A stretch of DNA of 64,000 nucleotides, taken from Strigamia acuminata (Eukaryota > Arthropoda > Chilopoda > Geophilomorpha > Linotaeniidae). The DNA is taken from the NCBI GenBank assembly GCA_949358305.1, contig OX442315.1, positions 10,380,427 through 10,444,426 on the forward strand. Reading direction: 5' to 3'. Under the pieces are notes generated by a model. That model saw only the letters and a list, made by a program, of their open reading frames with translations. It had not been told where the DNA came from and searched no databases. Shown piece by piece: positions 30,031 through 41,300 of the stretch (position 1 is its first letter; each line of letters begins with the position of its first letter). The position numbers and the translations under genes were made by a program.

Positions 30031-30675
30031 CACTGGGGTGGGTCGAAACGTAGCATTTTCTCCATGACTCTCTTGTGGGTGTGGGGGAGTCGCGGGTGCG
30101 CCTCCCTTCCCTCAGTGCACTGACATCCAGTCAATGGACAGGTGTCTGCCCTGAGGGGATGGAGTAACTCGACTCACTCACCATTGGGTGGCTTCGGTCA
30201 CCTGTCACCCCGCTTTTGTGCAGAGGAATTTGCCTCAGCACAGAGCAGCAGAACCAACACAAAAACTGAACTGAACACACGTAAATCCAATCGTCCTACA
30301 AGATCAAGCCTATGCCACAAAGACAAGGAATGACCAAGGACTAGGGATATTTTACCGTGAGTAAATTAGTTTTGTGTACACCTCCGTAATGTTAGCTACG
30401 TATGAACCAACCAATCGCTTCAGCACGCCAGCTAGAAGCGATAAAAACCACCACATTTAGTGAGTTACGGGGAGAAACGGTTCCGTAAGCCTAACTATGG
30501 TAACCACGCCGAGCTTCCTGCCGCTGTGTGTATCGCCGGGAAGAAGAAAAGTCCGCCGCTGTGTTTCTGTATGTATAGCTTTTCTGCCTGTCAGAATCAT
30601 CTGGTAAAGAACATATGCCAGTCTGTCACACTAGACTTTTTGTGGTACTCAGTTAGGGTGAATAGAAATGCTACA
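30031..30675. other. Unassigned intergenic stretch
   Basis: No convincing ORF or known element. The first part may still be LTR remnant. Confidence 0.4.
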
Positions 30676-30919
30676 TACCGTATTTCACCAAATAAGAGCC
30701 GCGGCTTATTCAAAACTGCCACTTTGAGCTGCGGCTTTAATTCGGGGGCGGCTCTTATTTTAAATAGTGGCCAATATCTAACTATTACGTTCATTAAACG
30801 TATATAGCCGCGGCTACTATTCGAGGGCGGCTCTTATATCAAGTCGCCTATCTCGGCCGCGGCTACTATTCGAGGGCGGCTACAATTCGAGGGCGACTCT
30901 TATTCGGTAAAATACGATA
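30676..30919. mobile_element. MITE with GCGGCTCTTATT motif strings
   Basis: The terminal inverted repeat TACCGTATTTCACCAAATAA pairs with CTTATTCGGTAAAATACGATA (about 85% match), with TA at both ends. The interior repeats CGGCTACTATTCGAGGGCGG two to three times. The TACCGTA ends resemble those of the MITE at 9788-10112. Non-autonomous. Confidence 0.75.
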
Positions 30920-31299
30920 GTTTGTTTTTCATTTATAATTTTATTTATAAACTAATAATCTATTTTTATAAATAGAATATACAGTTGTTTGCATTTGTTG
31001 GCAGAACTGATTGCTGCCATATTTGAAACCGGTTAAAAAAAAATTACGACCGGTCACAAATTGTCAAGACCAATCGCTACTTTCTGTGCCACAAACGTTA
31101 CTGTGCCTGGAAATGAAGATCAGCTTTCCGTTGCATCGAAATGCCAAAAATTTAATTTTACATCATGGAACATACAGAGTACAAGTATATCACAGACATT
31201 CCAATACTGGAATGAAATTTCTGAGTACCAGTTTTTTTTGTAGATAAAATTTTTGTGGTTTCCTACGTAAGATACTGCTTATGAGTACTAAATTTAAAT
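30920..31299. other. Downstream flank of the DEG/ENaC gene
   Basis: AT-rich, no gene recognised. It would include the 3' UTR of the minus-strand channel gene. Confidence 0.4.
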
Positions 31300-33682
31300 T
31301 TAAATTTTTTTTTTACAGAATTTTGTGAGAAAAGACGAAAGGTTGGAAATTTGATTCAAAAGTGAGAAAAACGATAATCCCAGAAAGAATCCGAGAGTAG
31401 ATCCGATATCGCAAACAAGCTTTTCAAATGGGAGAACTAGTTCCTCTTTGAATACTTCTCGGAAATTACTTTCCAACTCATAACGCGAAAATAGAATGGA
31501 TCGGTCAATGAGTGATGGGAATGTCTGGTCATATTCCACTTGAGGAATGTAAAAAGTGTGTTGACACGGAGGATGACACCTACATTTGGTCTTCAAAACC
31601 TCCCTCAAGTAAGTTTTGATAACTCGCTTAGCCGAGGTTGAATTGGTGCAAGAAGGCAACGAAGAGTTGGTTGTGAATGGTAAACTGATAATGATAAACA
31701 AAATGAAAACATGAGGCAAAAACAAAAGTATGTATATCTTTAAACCTGCATGAAATGTTTTGTCTGTTTTCCATTAGACAGTCGACCTCACATTTTCTAA
31801 ATTCTTCCATGTCTACACAAGGTTTGTGTGGCGTTTGCAACCGTAAAAACTGGTAATTAATAGTAATAATATTTGTAGTAATGTGACACAGAATTTTCCA
31901 AAAGTGAAACTTACAGATTTTCGTGCAAAAATGACGTTCAGAAATGAATTATGTGGGTGAATCATGTAAGTGGCAAAATCCATTTCATTTTCTGTTGCCA
32001 TTAAGAAAATCTAAAATTGAAAATAAAATTAAAAATAAAATAACACTGTATCGTACAACAGTTTAATACGAATAATGGACCTACTTTAGAATGTGAATTG
32101 CAACCTCTATTCTCAATCGATTGCAATATGCAGACATAACCTGTTGCTATATTGTACTGCACCTCATCTAAAGTGATATTCTATTACTAACTTCCTTATT
32201 TTATAGAAAAATGCAGTATTAGATAATTTTACCATATTTGACTTTAGTGCAATTTCCAAATATGGTCGAAAAAGAAGTTTTATTTCCTTCCTCTAGGTTT
32301 ATAAAGGAGGCATCTATATTGATAGCGCGCTGAATAAGAAAATAAATTATATTCAGAGTAATATCTCGTCAGAACCCACAACTTGCTGCTCTTTATAAAC
32401 ATACCAAGTTCAAAAAACTGTCGATGTTAGACGAGGCTTCCCACAAACCATTTGCATCACCAACAAATTTCGATGGTCGATCGAGTAATTCAGCAATGCT
32501 CAATTTCTCAACGCACTTTTCATCCAAACCGTTGTTTTCAATTACTTCTTCTTTTTCATCAATCACAGCATCATTCTCATTGCAAATAAGAAATGTTGGC
32601 ATTTGAACAAATCGATCTTCCTCTACTTCTATTATGGTGTAGACAGGAAACGAGTAAAACGACATTATACGACTGCTGACTTGGTAAAGGCAAACACAAA
32701 CTAATAAAACCTGAATTAATCCTTTTAAGTATGAATGAGAATTGACCACATGTGACAATGCACATTCATTTTTTCTGATTACAATTTCCTGAATTTGTTG
32801 AAACATTTTCTTTTCAAAACATCTTTTCCACTTTCGGAATAACGCCATCTTCTTGTACAGCTTTTGTGCTCTGCGAGTGATGACTTCGACAAAACCCAAA
32901 CACGAAACTCCGATGTACAAGCCAACGAAGCCTCCAGTGTCGCACAGCAGACAAATGATGTCGTAACAAAATTGCTCGGACAAAGTGAGTCTTTGATTGC
33001 TGAATGAAGAAAGTGTCAAAGTGTTGTCGATGACATTATCGAAATGTTGATGAGCAATTATCATAATTCTGTTGCATGCTCTGGCACAATTGCAGTCGTA
33101 ATGCGGATTGATAAGTTTCATTTTTGTTTGAATATTTCTCATATACGTGCAGGTCAAATTATTTGCAATGCATTCTTTAAGATCAAAATCAGGCATGTAA
33201 GGTAATCTGAAATAATTTTATTCAATATTATGCAGCGGGAATATAAAAGTGATCGAATTTTCTATCAAAGGTTAGTTTACTTAGACACAAATGATTGCAA
33301 AAGCGGGAAAGTCGTGCAGTAAAACCAGGGAAGAACTAATCAAACACTAAACACGCAATTTCCTGGCTTTACTCGACGGTTTTGCGAATTTTGGGATGAT
33401 TGTATTTACTTGCAAAAAGGCTTGATGTCAGTTGATATAAATTTTTTGAAACACGAGTGATGACATTCTAGCTCTTCTTGTTCTTCCACACAAGGAAAAT
33501 TTCTTCTGTTTAGAAATTTGTACTGAAACCAAAAATTAAGTTTTTCATTTTTTATCTGGTTAGAATGAGCCTAAATCTGAAGTAACTTACTCTCTTAATT
33601 GTGAATAACAATTCAGAATGCTTCAAAACAGATGAGACCCGCACCATAGAGGTACCAATATATCTATTAGTTTTATTCTTAG
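31300..33682 (-). CDS. Two-unit DEG/ENaC channel gene, exons 4-9
   Basis: Exons on the minus strand: 33682-33591, 33522-33410, 33206-32405, 32010-31915, 31849-31746 and 31684-31300. All have GT-AG borders and compatible phases, and they join exons 1-3 at 49823-49069 to give 2163 nt (720 residues). Exons 4-6 finish channel unit 1: Cys-rich extracellular part (FPCVEEQEELECHHSC, LPYMPDF), then TM2 with the G-V-S filter (about 342-368). Without a stop, exon 6 continues through a basic cytoplasmic linker into TM1 of unit 2 (about 420-442). Exons 7-9 give its extracellular part (KTKCRCHPPCQHTFY) and TM2 with G-L-S (about 681-705). DEG/ENaC proteins are trimeric sodium channels of the plasma membrane. 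The usual His-Gly before TM1 is not seen. The exon 4 acceptor is weak. Confidence 0.75.
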
Positions 33683-33834
33683 CTTGTAAGTTGACCTTTA
33701 ACCATTTAATAGAACAACGAATGTGTCAAAAATTTCATTTGGTATTCATTCTCATCTTGTAGCAGAATTTTAACTCATTGTGGGATATCAAATTTAAATC
33801 TTAATGCCTAATTGGCTCTTGGGTAAGACATTTT

Positions 33835-33858
33835 AGAATAGAATAGAATAGAATCCAT
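33835..33858. repeat. AGAAT microsatellite
   Basis: About four tandem AGAAT units in the large intron. Confidence 0.7.
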
Positions 33859-34104
33859 TAATACTGTGATATCTTTAGAAGGATATCTACAAAGGGGATA
33901 TCCAGAACAGACTGTAAAGTCGTGTTGAAACCAACTAGCTCCACTGTGTATGAGCAATTGAAATTGTTAAAAATTTCATGTTTTGCCACTAGTTGTAACA
34001 CCAGAAATCAACACATGTGATAATGTAGCCACTTAATTACGAAAGGATGTGGCCACTTGGCCACCCAAACGTGACCAGCATCGCTGATACACGCCGCCCA
34101 ATGG

Positions 34105-34112
34105 CCCTAAAG
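34105..34112. repeat. 8-bp target-site duplication CCCTAAAG (left, hAT)
   Basis: Exact match to 47081-47088 directly outside the hAT-like termini. Confidence 0.88.
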
Positions 34113-34238
34113 CAGGGGTCGGCAACCTTTTGAGACAGAAGAGCCAAAAGTTAAAATTTACATAATTTTCCAGTTTTTAAAGAGCCACTGTTTAAACGCC
34201 CGGTCGTTTAATTTTTTTTTCAGCCGCTTCCCCGGCGC

Positions 34239-34242
34239 CAAT
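34239..34242. repeat. Target-site duplication CAAT (left) of Gypsy-D
   Basis: Matches 46580-46583. Confidence 0.85.
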
Positions 34243-35201
34243 TGTGGTGATCTCAAAATATTCACCAACTTAGAAGATTAAATTAATTATCTTCTAATTA
34301 ATTTGACTGTGGCACACGCCAAGTCAGATCATGTGACCGAGGGGAGAAATCCTCTCTAGGCACATATCACCCCAGGTTGTCCGGGGTGAAAACGGTTATT
34401 AGCCGTTATGGTGCAATATGGTGTAATAACCACTAGTTGCACCCATTTGAGCTAAGTGCGCAGGTTTTCTGCGCAATATTGAAGCGTGCTGGGCTCGCGT
34501 CTTGGCTCAAATCGGGACTCTGAAAAATACAACAACAACCTCAACATCACTGCTTTTGCTCCTGAAAGAAAAGTATTGATAGAGGACCGTTGTAACTCAG
34601 TTTCACCTGCTATCTTTGTGTATCAAACGCACAAAGCCAGCAATCCTGCTTGAATTAGCCGTCGCTAATTCCAGCAATCGAGAAGAGAAGATTCCCGACG
34701 ATCGTGAACCATCGCCGTCGCTGTTGCGCGAACGACAGCCACCGCCATCGTACGAAAGCCGGACGCCTACAGCCGTCAACCACCGCCGCCGAGCCGTCGC
34801 ACGAGCCGTAGAAGGAGCCCACGAGAACCATCGTCTTCGACCATCGTTCGTGAGTTCGTAGAACGAAGACAATTTGCCTTCGCCTAACAACTTCAAGTTG
34901 TTTAAGCGCCATTTCTGACGCTTTGTAGCTTGCAACAGTCGTTGCAAGCCCTTCCTTTGTTTCATTGTTTCCCGCTCATTTTATTCTGTGATATTCATAA
35001 TCATAATTAGTATATATTGTAATTTATCGAATAAAACATTTGTGTGATTTTTATTACCATAATAAACTGTCTTTTTATTCCTATTTCCGTAAACTTAACC
35101 CTAGACAAGTTTCGGCCGCGATATAAGTCTTGTAAAGCATTCACCTGCGGTTTCTGCTTAATTTATTAGAAATTAAGTGGATAAAAACCCGGATCGCAGC
35201 A
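34243..35201 (+). repeat. 5' LTR of Gypsy-D
   Basis: 959 bp, TGTGGTGATC...ATCGCAGCA, same length as 45621-46579 with no difference seen. It contains ATAAAACATTTGTGTG and AATAAACTG poly(A)-like motifs near 35030-35070. Confidence 0.95.
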
Positions 35202-35203
35202 CG

Positions 35204-35221
35204 TGGGGGCCCGGCCGGGAT
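35204..35221 (+). other. Primer-binding site of Gypsy-D
   Basis: TGGGGGCCCGGCCGGGAT starts 2 bp after the 5' LTR, the same CG spacer as in Gypsy-B. The complement ends in CCA as a tRNA would. The tRNA species is unassigned. Confidence 0.65.
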
Positions 35222-35315
35222 AGTCATTGTATAAATTTTGATAGTTTAAAATTTACCCGCCATTTTTATCTTGCTTATCTTTCTTCTCTATCCTTTCTTT
35301 GTCTTCATTTGAAAA

Positions 35316-38300
35316 ATGGCGACTCCAGGCGAAAAGAGACCGAGAGGCAGACCAGCGAAGAGACGAGTGGCGATCGATCTACCAGCCGTGGATCAAGAAG
35401 TGACTGAGTCACAAGAGCTGTTTGAAGCCATGGATCAAACAGCTAACTGTAACTCGGCACAGTTAATCGTGAATGAATTCACGCAAGCGTTGGAGCGACA
35501 ACAGCCATCCCCGCCAAGCGGCCAGTTGGACTTAAATAATCCAACTGGAAGTGGCCGTTCCAAGACGCAAAACGATGATTTGAATTTACGAATTCAATCG
35601 TCAAGTGCAGAGCACTCGCTGAATTCATCACCGGTTCAAGGTGCAGCACAGCAAGATTCTGAGAACTCCAACATGGAAGTTTCTCATTCTCCCGTGCGTG
35701 TAACCATGATGGACGCACTCCGTGAGCAAGCTAGGCTCGAGGGAGTAAAAGTCACTAGCGAGATGACTGTGGAACAAATCCACAAAGCTATGGTTCGCAA
35801 ACAATGCCAAAAAGACGTTGAAATCGTCAGAACAGGCTTGCAAGCAGAGTTCGAGCGAATGCATGCAGAAATGCAGCAGCAAAATGCCGAACTAAAACAA
35901 CAACGTGCGAATGATCACGTTAAGTTGTTACAATTAGAGCAGGAAAAAGCTTCCTGGCTAATTACTGACGAAGAGCAACAACAAAGGCTCGAGCAACTAA
36001 ATCATGCACAAAAAGATTTAGAAATTGCTAATGAAAATTTGAGATTGGCCAACGCAAATTTGCGAGAAGCCAACACAAATTTAATGACTGCCGAACTAAC
36101 CGCCCCAGTTCGAGCGAGGGAAGTAATTCCCTCCACTTCTCGAAATTACGAGAATCATGCTGCAGAGCAAGCAGCAAGAGCTAAGAGATTAGCACAACGA
36201 GAAAACGAAGTATTTCTCGCTCGACAGCAGTCCGTAATTGATGCTGGTCAAGCCGCCAAAAGTCAAAGTACTGCAGAGCAGTTATTACGTGCCGACTTAG
36301 CTGCGCAAGCTCGTGAAAACGAAATTCTTCGCGCAGATCTGTTGACGGTACAAGAGAACTTTGCAGTAGTCGTACAAAAAGTACAAGACGTTTGCGGCGA
36401 AGATAATTTTGCAAAGCCAGCCCCAGTTTTGCAAAAAGGTGCTTCCAAATCACCTGAGTTGATTGATTTAACATCAGCTAAACCAAAAGTCAGTCGACAA
36501 TCAAGCTGGACTGACAGTGATGACTTACGCAGTAGTCGTGGAAGCCGTAATAGTCATCACAGTCGCAAAAAGCGAAAGCGACAACCAGACCCGACCGAAT
36601 ATCATTCCCCAAACGTTCCGCAAAATTCGGATCGATTCTTTAGCAATAGTGACCGATTAATCGGATTGCTAGAGAGAAAGAATAAAGAACGTGAGAAACC
36701 ACACGATCGTAGACGGTCACACGATAATCCGCGAGAAGGCTCACCAAAGCGAGATTGTCATAACGACATCCGTGATGGGCCGAGACACCGTGGAAATCCG
36801 CCAGGTGGTGACCCACCAGGTGGAGACAGTTCAGATGGACATGGAGGTGGCCACTCACGTGACCACAATTCGAATGGCAATCGAAATGGAAGGGGACCAC
36901 CAAATGGAGACCGTCGTCCGCCAGATGGCGACGATCCTCCGGACCCTGATCCGCCGCCAAATCCGAATCATGAATCTGCGTCAGATACAGATTCCTCACG
37001 TCCCAGTGTGAGAGGGCGATCTCGTCACAGAACACGTAGTAGAACTCAAAGACCCGATTTTTACACGAAAGATGAGATTGACCAGTTGTTGAGGCAAAAT
37101 GCTCAACAACAGCGAAAAAGCAGAAGGGATAAAATTATTTTGCAAAAAATAAGTGAATTTACTTCTGATAAATGGACTCATCAAACAACAGATGAAAAGT
37201 TCATTAGATGGGATCGAGTTATCCCACATGCCTATAATGGAAATTGGCAAGCAGGGTCAAACCTCTTGCTGGAAATATTCGAACTAGGCAAAGTTCACAG
37301 TTTTAGCTGTGAAGGTGCATTGGCCCATCTAGTACCAAGAATACTAGTTGGCGGTGTCAAGGAGTGGTTTCGCAGGAAAGACTTCACGAAGTGGGATGAC
37401 TTCGTTAAACAATTTATGTTTAAATTTGGTGAATCGAGCGAAGACATCAAAACGCTCTGGAGATGTCTTAAGCAACGAAAAGGCGAAAGCTTACATTCGT
37501 ACATGCTAAGAGCAGAGAATCTGCTTGGCAGAATGCCACATGCTGTTACTGATGCAACAGCAGATGATCAGTTTAGAGCTGGCCTCACAGAATATAGTAA
37601 AAATATTCTGATGATGTCGGACGCTCCCGACCCGGGGAAATTCTCCGAGTTAAACGAGTTCATGGAGGTCAATCAATTGCGCATTGACGAAAAGTACAAA
37701 GCTTACCTTACAGATAGCGAAAGGTCAGCGTACTTAAAGCGAGAGAAAAGACTCGCTGAGCAAAACAATGAAACCTTTAATGGTTTGAAATTGTTGCAGC
37801 CACCTAGTTACGAAGACTTTCTAGACGAGGTGGAAGGGAAGAGTTCGAAAAAAGAATCTTCCAAAAAGGACGTCAAAAATCCTCATTCAGTTCCTAAGTT
37901 ACATGCAAATATAACTGGAGCTGAAACTCCGTCGTCTGAAGCTGAAGAAGCTGAAGAGGAGGAGGAAGCAGGAGATGAGACGTTGGCTTTATTAGCCAAA
38001 GCAGCGGCGTTGTTAGCAAAAAATAACCCCGTTGCAGGCAAATGGAAGCCAAGAATGAAATCAAAAAAGGTTTCTTTTGACGCATCAAAGGTGAATACCG
38101 AAAGGAATTCAAAGTCACCTGCGGTGTCGCCAGAGCGCCGGTCTGACGCTCGTTCTCGTTCTGCCTCGCCAGCAGCAACGAAAAAGAAATCGCCTGCCAC
38201 TGATCCATGCAATTTATGCAAAAAATTAGGGCATTGGCAAAAAGACTGCCCATCCTCTAAAAAGGACAAACCAGTGTCAACAGCTGAGTTTGAAAAAGCA

Positions 38301-38339
38301 GTCAAGATCATAACTGACATGTTTCGAAAAAACTTGTAG
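35316..38339 (+). CDS. gag: Gypsy-D Gag polyprotein
   Basis: 1007 codons, unusually long for a Gypsy Gag. A long coiled-coil-like region (about 150-360, Gln/Glu/Ala/Leu-rich) is followed by a Ser/Arg-rich and a Gly/Pro/Asp-rich segment (about 390-590). The retrotransposon gag domain is at about 620-760 (GGVKEWFRRKDFTKWDDFVK), then an acidic stretch and a CCHC knuckle near 970 (CNLCKKLGHWQKDC). The start is the first ATG of the frame (35316). The stop TAG (38337-38339) follows AAAAAAC by one codon. Frame intact. Confidence 0.9.
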   Translation: MATPGEKRPRGRPAKRRVAIDLPAVDQEVTESQELFEAMDQTANCNSAQLIVNEFTQALERQQPSPPSGQLDLNNPTGSGRSKTQNDDLNLRIQSSSAEHSLNSSPVQGAAQQDSENSNMEVSHSPVRVTMMDALREQARLEGVKVTSEMTVEQIHKAMVRKQCQKDVEIVRTGLQAEFERMHAEMQQQNAELKQQRANDHVKLLQLEQEKASWLITDEEQQQRLEQLNHAQKDLEIANENLRLANANLREANTNLMTAELTAPVRAREVIPSTSRNYENHAAEQAARAKRLAQRENEVFLARQQSVIDAGQAAKSQSTAEQLLRADLAAQARENEILRADLLTVQENFAVVVQKVQDVCGEDNFAKPAPVLQKGASKSPELIDLTSAKPKVSRQSSWTDSDDLRSSRGSRNSHHSRKKRKRQPDPTEYHSPNVPQNSDRFFSNSDRLIGLLERKNKEREKPHDRRRSHDNPREGSPKRDCHNDIRDGPRHRGNPPGGDPPGGDSSDGHGGGHSRDHNSNGNRNGRGPPNGDRRPPDGDDPPDPDPPPNPNHESASDTDSSRPSVRGRSRHRTRSRTQRPDFYTKDEIDQLLRQNAQQQRKSRRDKIILQKISEFTSDKWTHQTTDEKFIRWDRVIPHAYNGNWQAGSNLLLEIFELGKVHSFSCEGALAHLVPRILVGGVKEWFRRKDFTKWDDFVKQFMFKFGESSEDIKTLWRCLKQRKGESLHSYMLRAENLLGRMPHAVTDATADDQFRAGLTEYSKNILMMSDAPDPGKFSELNEFMEVNQLRIDEKYKAYLTDSERSAYLKREKRLAEQNNETFNGLKLLQPPSYEDFLDEVEGKSSKKESSKKDVKNPHSVPKLHANITGAETPSSEAEEAEEEEEAGDETLALLAKAAALLAKNNPVAGKWKPRMKSKKVSFDASKVNTERNSKSPAVSPERRSDARSRSASPAATKKKSPATDPCNLCKKLGHWQKDCPSSKKDKPVSTAEFEKAVKIITDMFRKNL
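38327..38333 (+). promoter_or_regulatory. -1 ribosomal frameshift site AAAAAAC (Gypsy-D gag-pol)
   Basis: A AAA AAC in the gag frame, one codon (TTG) before the gag stop. Pol is open in the -1 frame through this point. The same heptamer and position occur in Gypsy-B. Confidence 0.8.
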
Positions 38340-38359
38340 ACGCAGATCCATCAGGTCTA

Positions 38360-41300
38360 GTGGACGCTGCGTCACCTCCGAAATCGGAATCAGAGAATGA
38401 AAATCTGAAGATAATGGAAGATGTTGGAGAAGTTATTGATGAATTAATTCGTCAAACAGAACTAAAAGAAAAAGAATCTCTTGAGTTAAAAAAGGAGATT
38501 GTCGGCGAAACTCCGACTGAAGATGACACTTCCAATATTAAAGATAAAGTCGAAGTTAAAGACGATAGACCAAGCTCAGTTCCAGAGACACCTGGAATTG
38601 AGGAGTGCATTAAGTTATTTGCAGCTACAACTCTTGATACCAATGAGTTATTAGATGAATTGCCTTTGGAGCCTCCAATTACAATTCATCATAAATTGCG
38701 CAAGTTTGAGTGCAAAGTGGCTGGAATACCAAACAGCCAAGACCTTCCGACGTTAAAGTTAGAAACGTTAAAAGGTGTAATAACTGGAATGTTGGACTCA
38801 GGAGCAAATAAGAGCTTCCTAGCCACTTCAGTTATTAATCAATTAGGTCTAGAAGAATATCTACGACCTATCGGACCTGGTGTCAGAGTCACGACGGCAA
38901 GTGAAGAAGTCACTCCAGATGGAACCATTCATCTTTCATTTCGATGGACACATGGCACGTTACGTCATCCGTTCATCGTAATACCAAATAAGTATCCAAT
39001 GGTACTATTGGGTTGCGATTTTATGAATAAATTAAAAATCCAACCTAATCCACAGACGATGTCTTGGAATTTCACGCAACCTGTGGATGCAGATTTACCC
39101 TACATTCCACAAGCGTTGCTGGATCGTTATTTGGAGAAAATAGAGGAACCCGATTCCTCATTTGTGACCTTTGCAAAAGCTTACGCTGCAAGTGTAACTC
39201 AAAGCAAAATTGATGAAGAGAATTTCATCCAAAAGTTAGTCAAAGAAGCTAACTTAAATTTGGAGCAATCCAAATTATTAGAAAAGATGTTATCCAAACA
39301 TAAAAGGATTATTTCTAAAGATCCAGGTAAAACACACCTGGTTAAGCACAAAATTGAGCTTGACACGGAGAAACCCATCCGTGTCCCCTTTAAGAGCATA
39401 AACCCTCAAAAAAGGGAAATAATCAGACAACTTTGTCAAGACATGATTGACAAAGGCGTAGTCGTCAAAGCTGAAGGCGATTACGGAATGAGGCCAGTCC
39501 TAGTCATGCGACCAGGAAACGACCCACGCTTGTGCATTGATTTTCGCCCCATCAATACACATACTAAGTACAACCCACCTCAAATGCCAACAATTGAGGA
39601 AATTCTGCGAGAAATCGGAGAATTCGAGTGGGTCAGTACTATAGATCTGACCAAGGGATATTGGCAGATAGAATTGCGCCCTGAAGACAGAGAAAAAACT
39701 GCCTTCTGGAGCCCAATGGGAAGACTAATGTTTTTAGTCATGCCTTTCGGATTAGTAAACGCACCAACTACTTTCCAAGAATTAATGGAAAAAGTTTTGG
39801 GTGACGTTTACAGAAAATTTGCATGGGCATATTTGGATGACATAATTGTTGTATCCAAATCGTTCCAAGAACACATTAAACATTTAGATATAGTGTTTAA
39901 AAAATTGGCAGAAGCTAATTTACATGCGCACCCTGGCAAGACGCATCTCTGTAGAAAGGAATTAATTTTTCTAGGCTACAAAGTAGGAGTAGAAGGACTT
40001 GCAGTAGACCCTAAAAAAGTCGCTGCAATTACGCAATTTCCGGCTCCTACCAATCTTAAGGAATTGCAAAGATTTCTAGGCATGGTGAATTTCTTTCACC
40101 GCCTAATCAAGAATTTGGCCACTGTGGCAGAACCGCTAAGGCCTCTCTTGAAGAAAGATGCAGAGTTCGATTGGGAACTGCATCATCAAGCAGCATTCGA
40201 CGCAATAAAAGACTTGCTTACGAATGCTGAAACAATGAAGATGCCTGACTTGTACATGCCATTTATTGTTCATACTGACGCCAGTAGACAAGGGTTGGGT
40301 GCAGCCCTTACACAAAAGAAAATTGTGGATGGCCAAGAAGTCGAAATGCCATGCGTGTATGCAAGCAGAAGCTTGCAACCCGCTGAAAAGAATTATACTG
40401 TGACAGAATTGGAATGTCTCGCAGTAGTATGGGGATTGCGCAAATTTCGCCCATATTTGGAGTACACTACATTTACTGTACAAACGGATCACCAAGCACT
40501 TAAGTGGTTGATGTCGTTATCTGACCCGTCGGGCAGATTAGCTCGTTGGCAAATGGAGCTAATGGCGTATTCGTTCGAAATACAATACGTCAAAGGTCCG
40601 CTGAATGTAATAGCAGACGCATTGTCACGTGCACCTGTCAGCGCACCTGACGAACCAGAAGACGATGGCGATAATGATGATTTATTATCATATTGTCCAT
40701 CTCCTTGCCGAAGTTGGCAAATGGGAAAATTGAATGAATTACCCAAGTCGATAATAGTTAATGAAGACGATCAAGCATTAATCAATTTTTGTATTAACAT
40801 GCATGATCCGTCAGGAACCCCTGACGTCGAATTAAGGGCTATGATGGCTAAAAAATTCGAGCTGCCAACAACAAATGTTTTAATTAAAGCATTTGCAGCT
40901 AAAATTGCCAAACAATTGGAATGTGATCCTCCAACGAGAGATGACATTATTGCGGCGCAAAAAGCAGACAAATTTTGCCAACATATTCGCAATTACTTGT
41001 TAAACAAGCAATACCCAAGTTACATAGTAACTCGTCTTCAAAGAAGAAATTTTGAAAGACACGCGAGTACTTATCTCATTGAAGAAGATATGTTACTCCA
41101 TTATCATCCTACCTCTACCGATGAATTGGGAGAGGATGGTAGGGCACTTAAAGTTGTTGTGCCAAGAAAATTGATTTATAAAATCATTTGGTTGATGCAC
41201 GGACATCCACTGTCCGGCCACCCAGGCATTGCGAGGACAATGTACCGAACTCGAAGAGTTTATACCTGGAAAGGTATGAAACGTGATATTACACGTTTTA

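Noticed and set aside
34603-34965. Open frames inside both Gypsy-D LTRs (also 45981-46343)
   Set aside because: They are identical because the LTRs are identical, overlap on both strands, and are low in complexity. No family resemblance.
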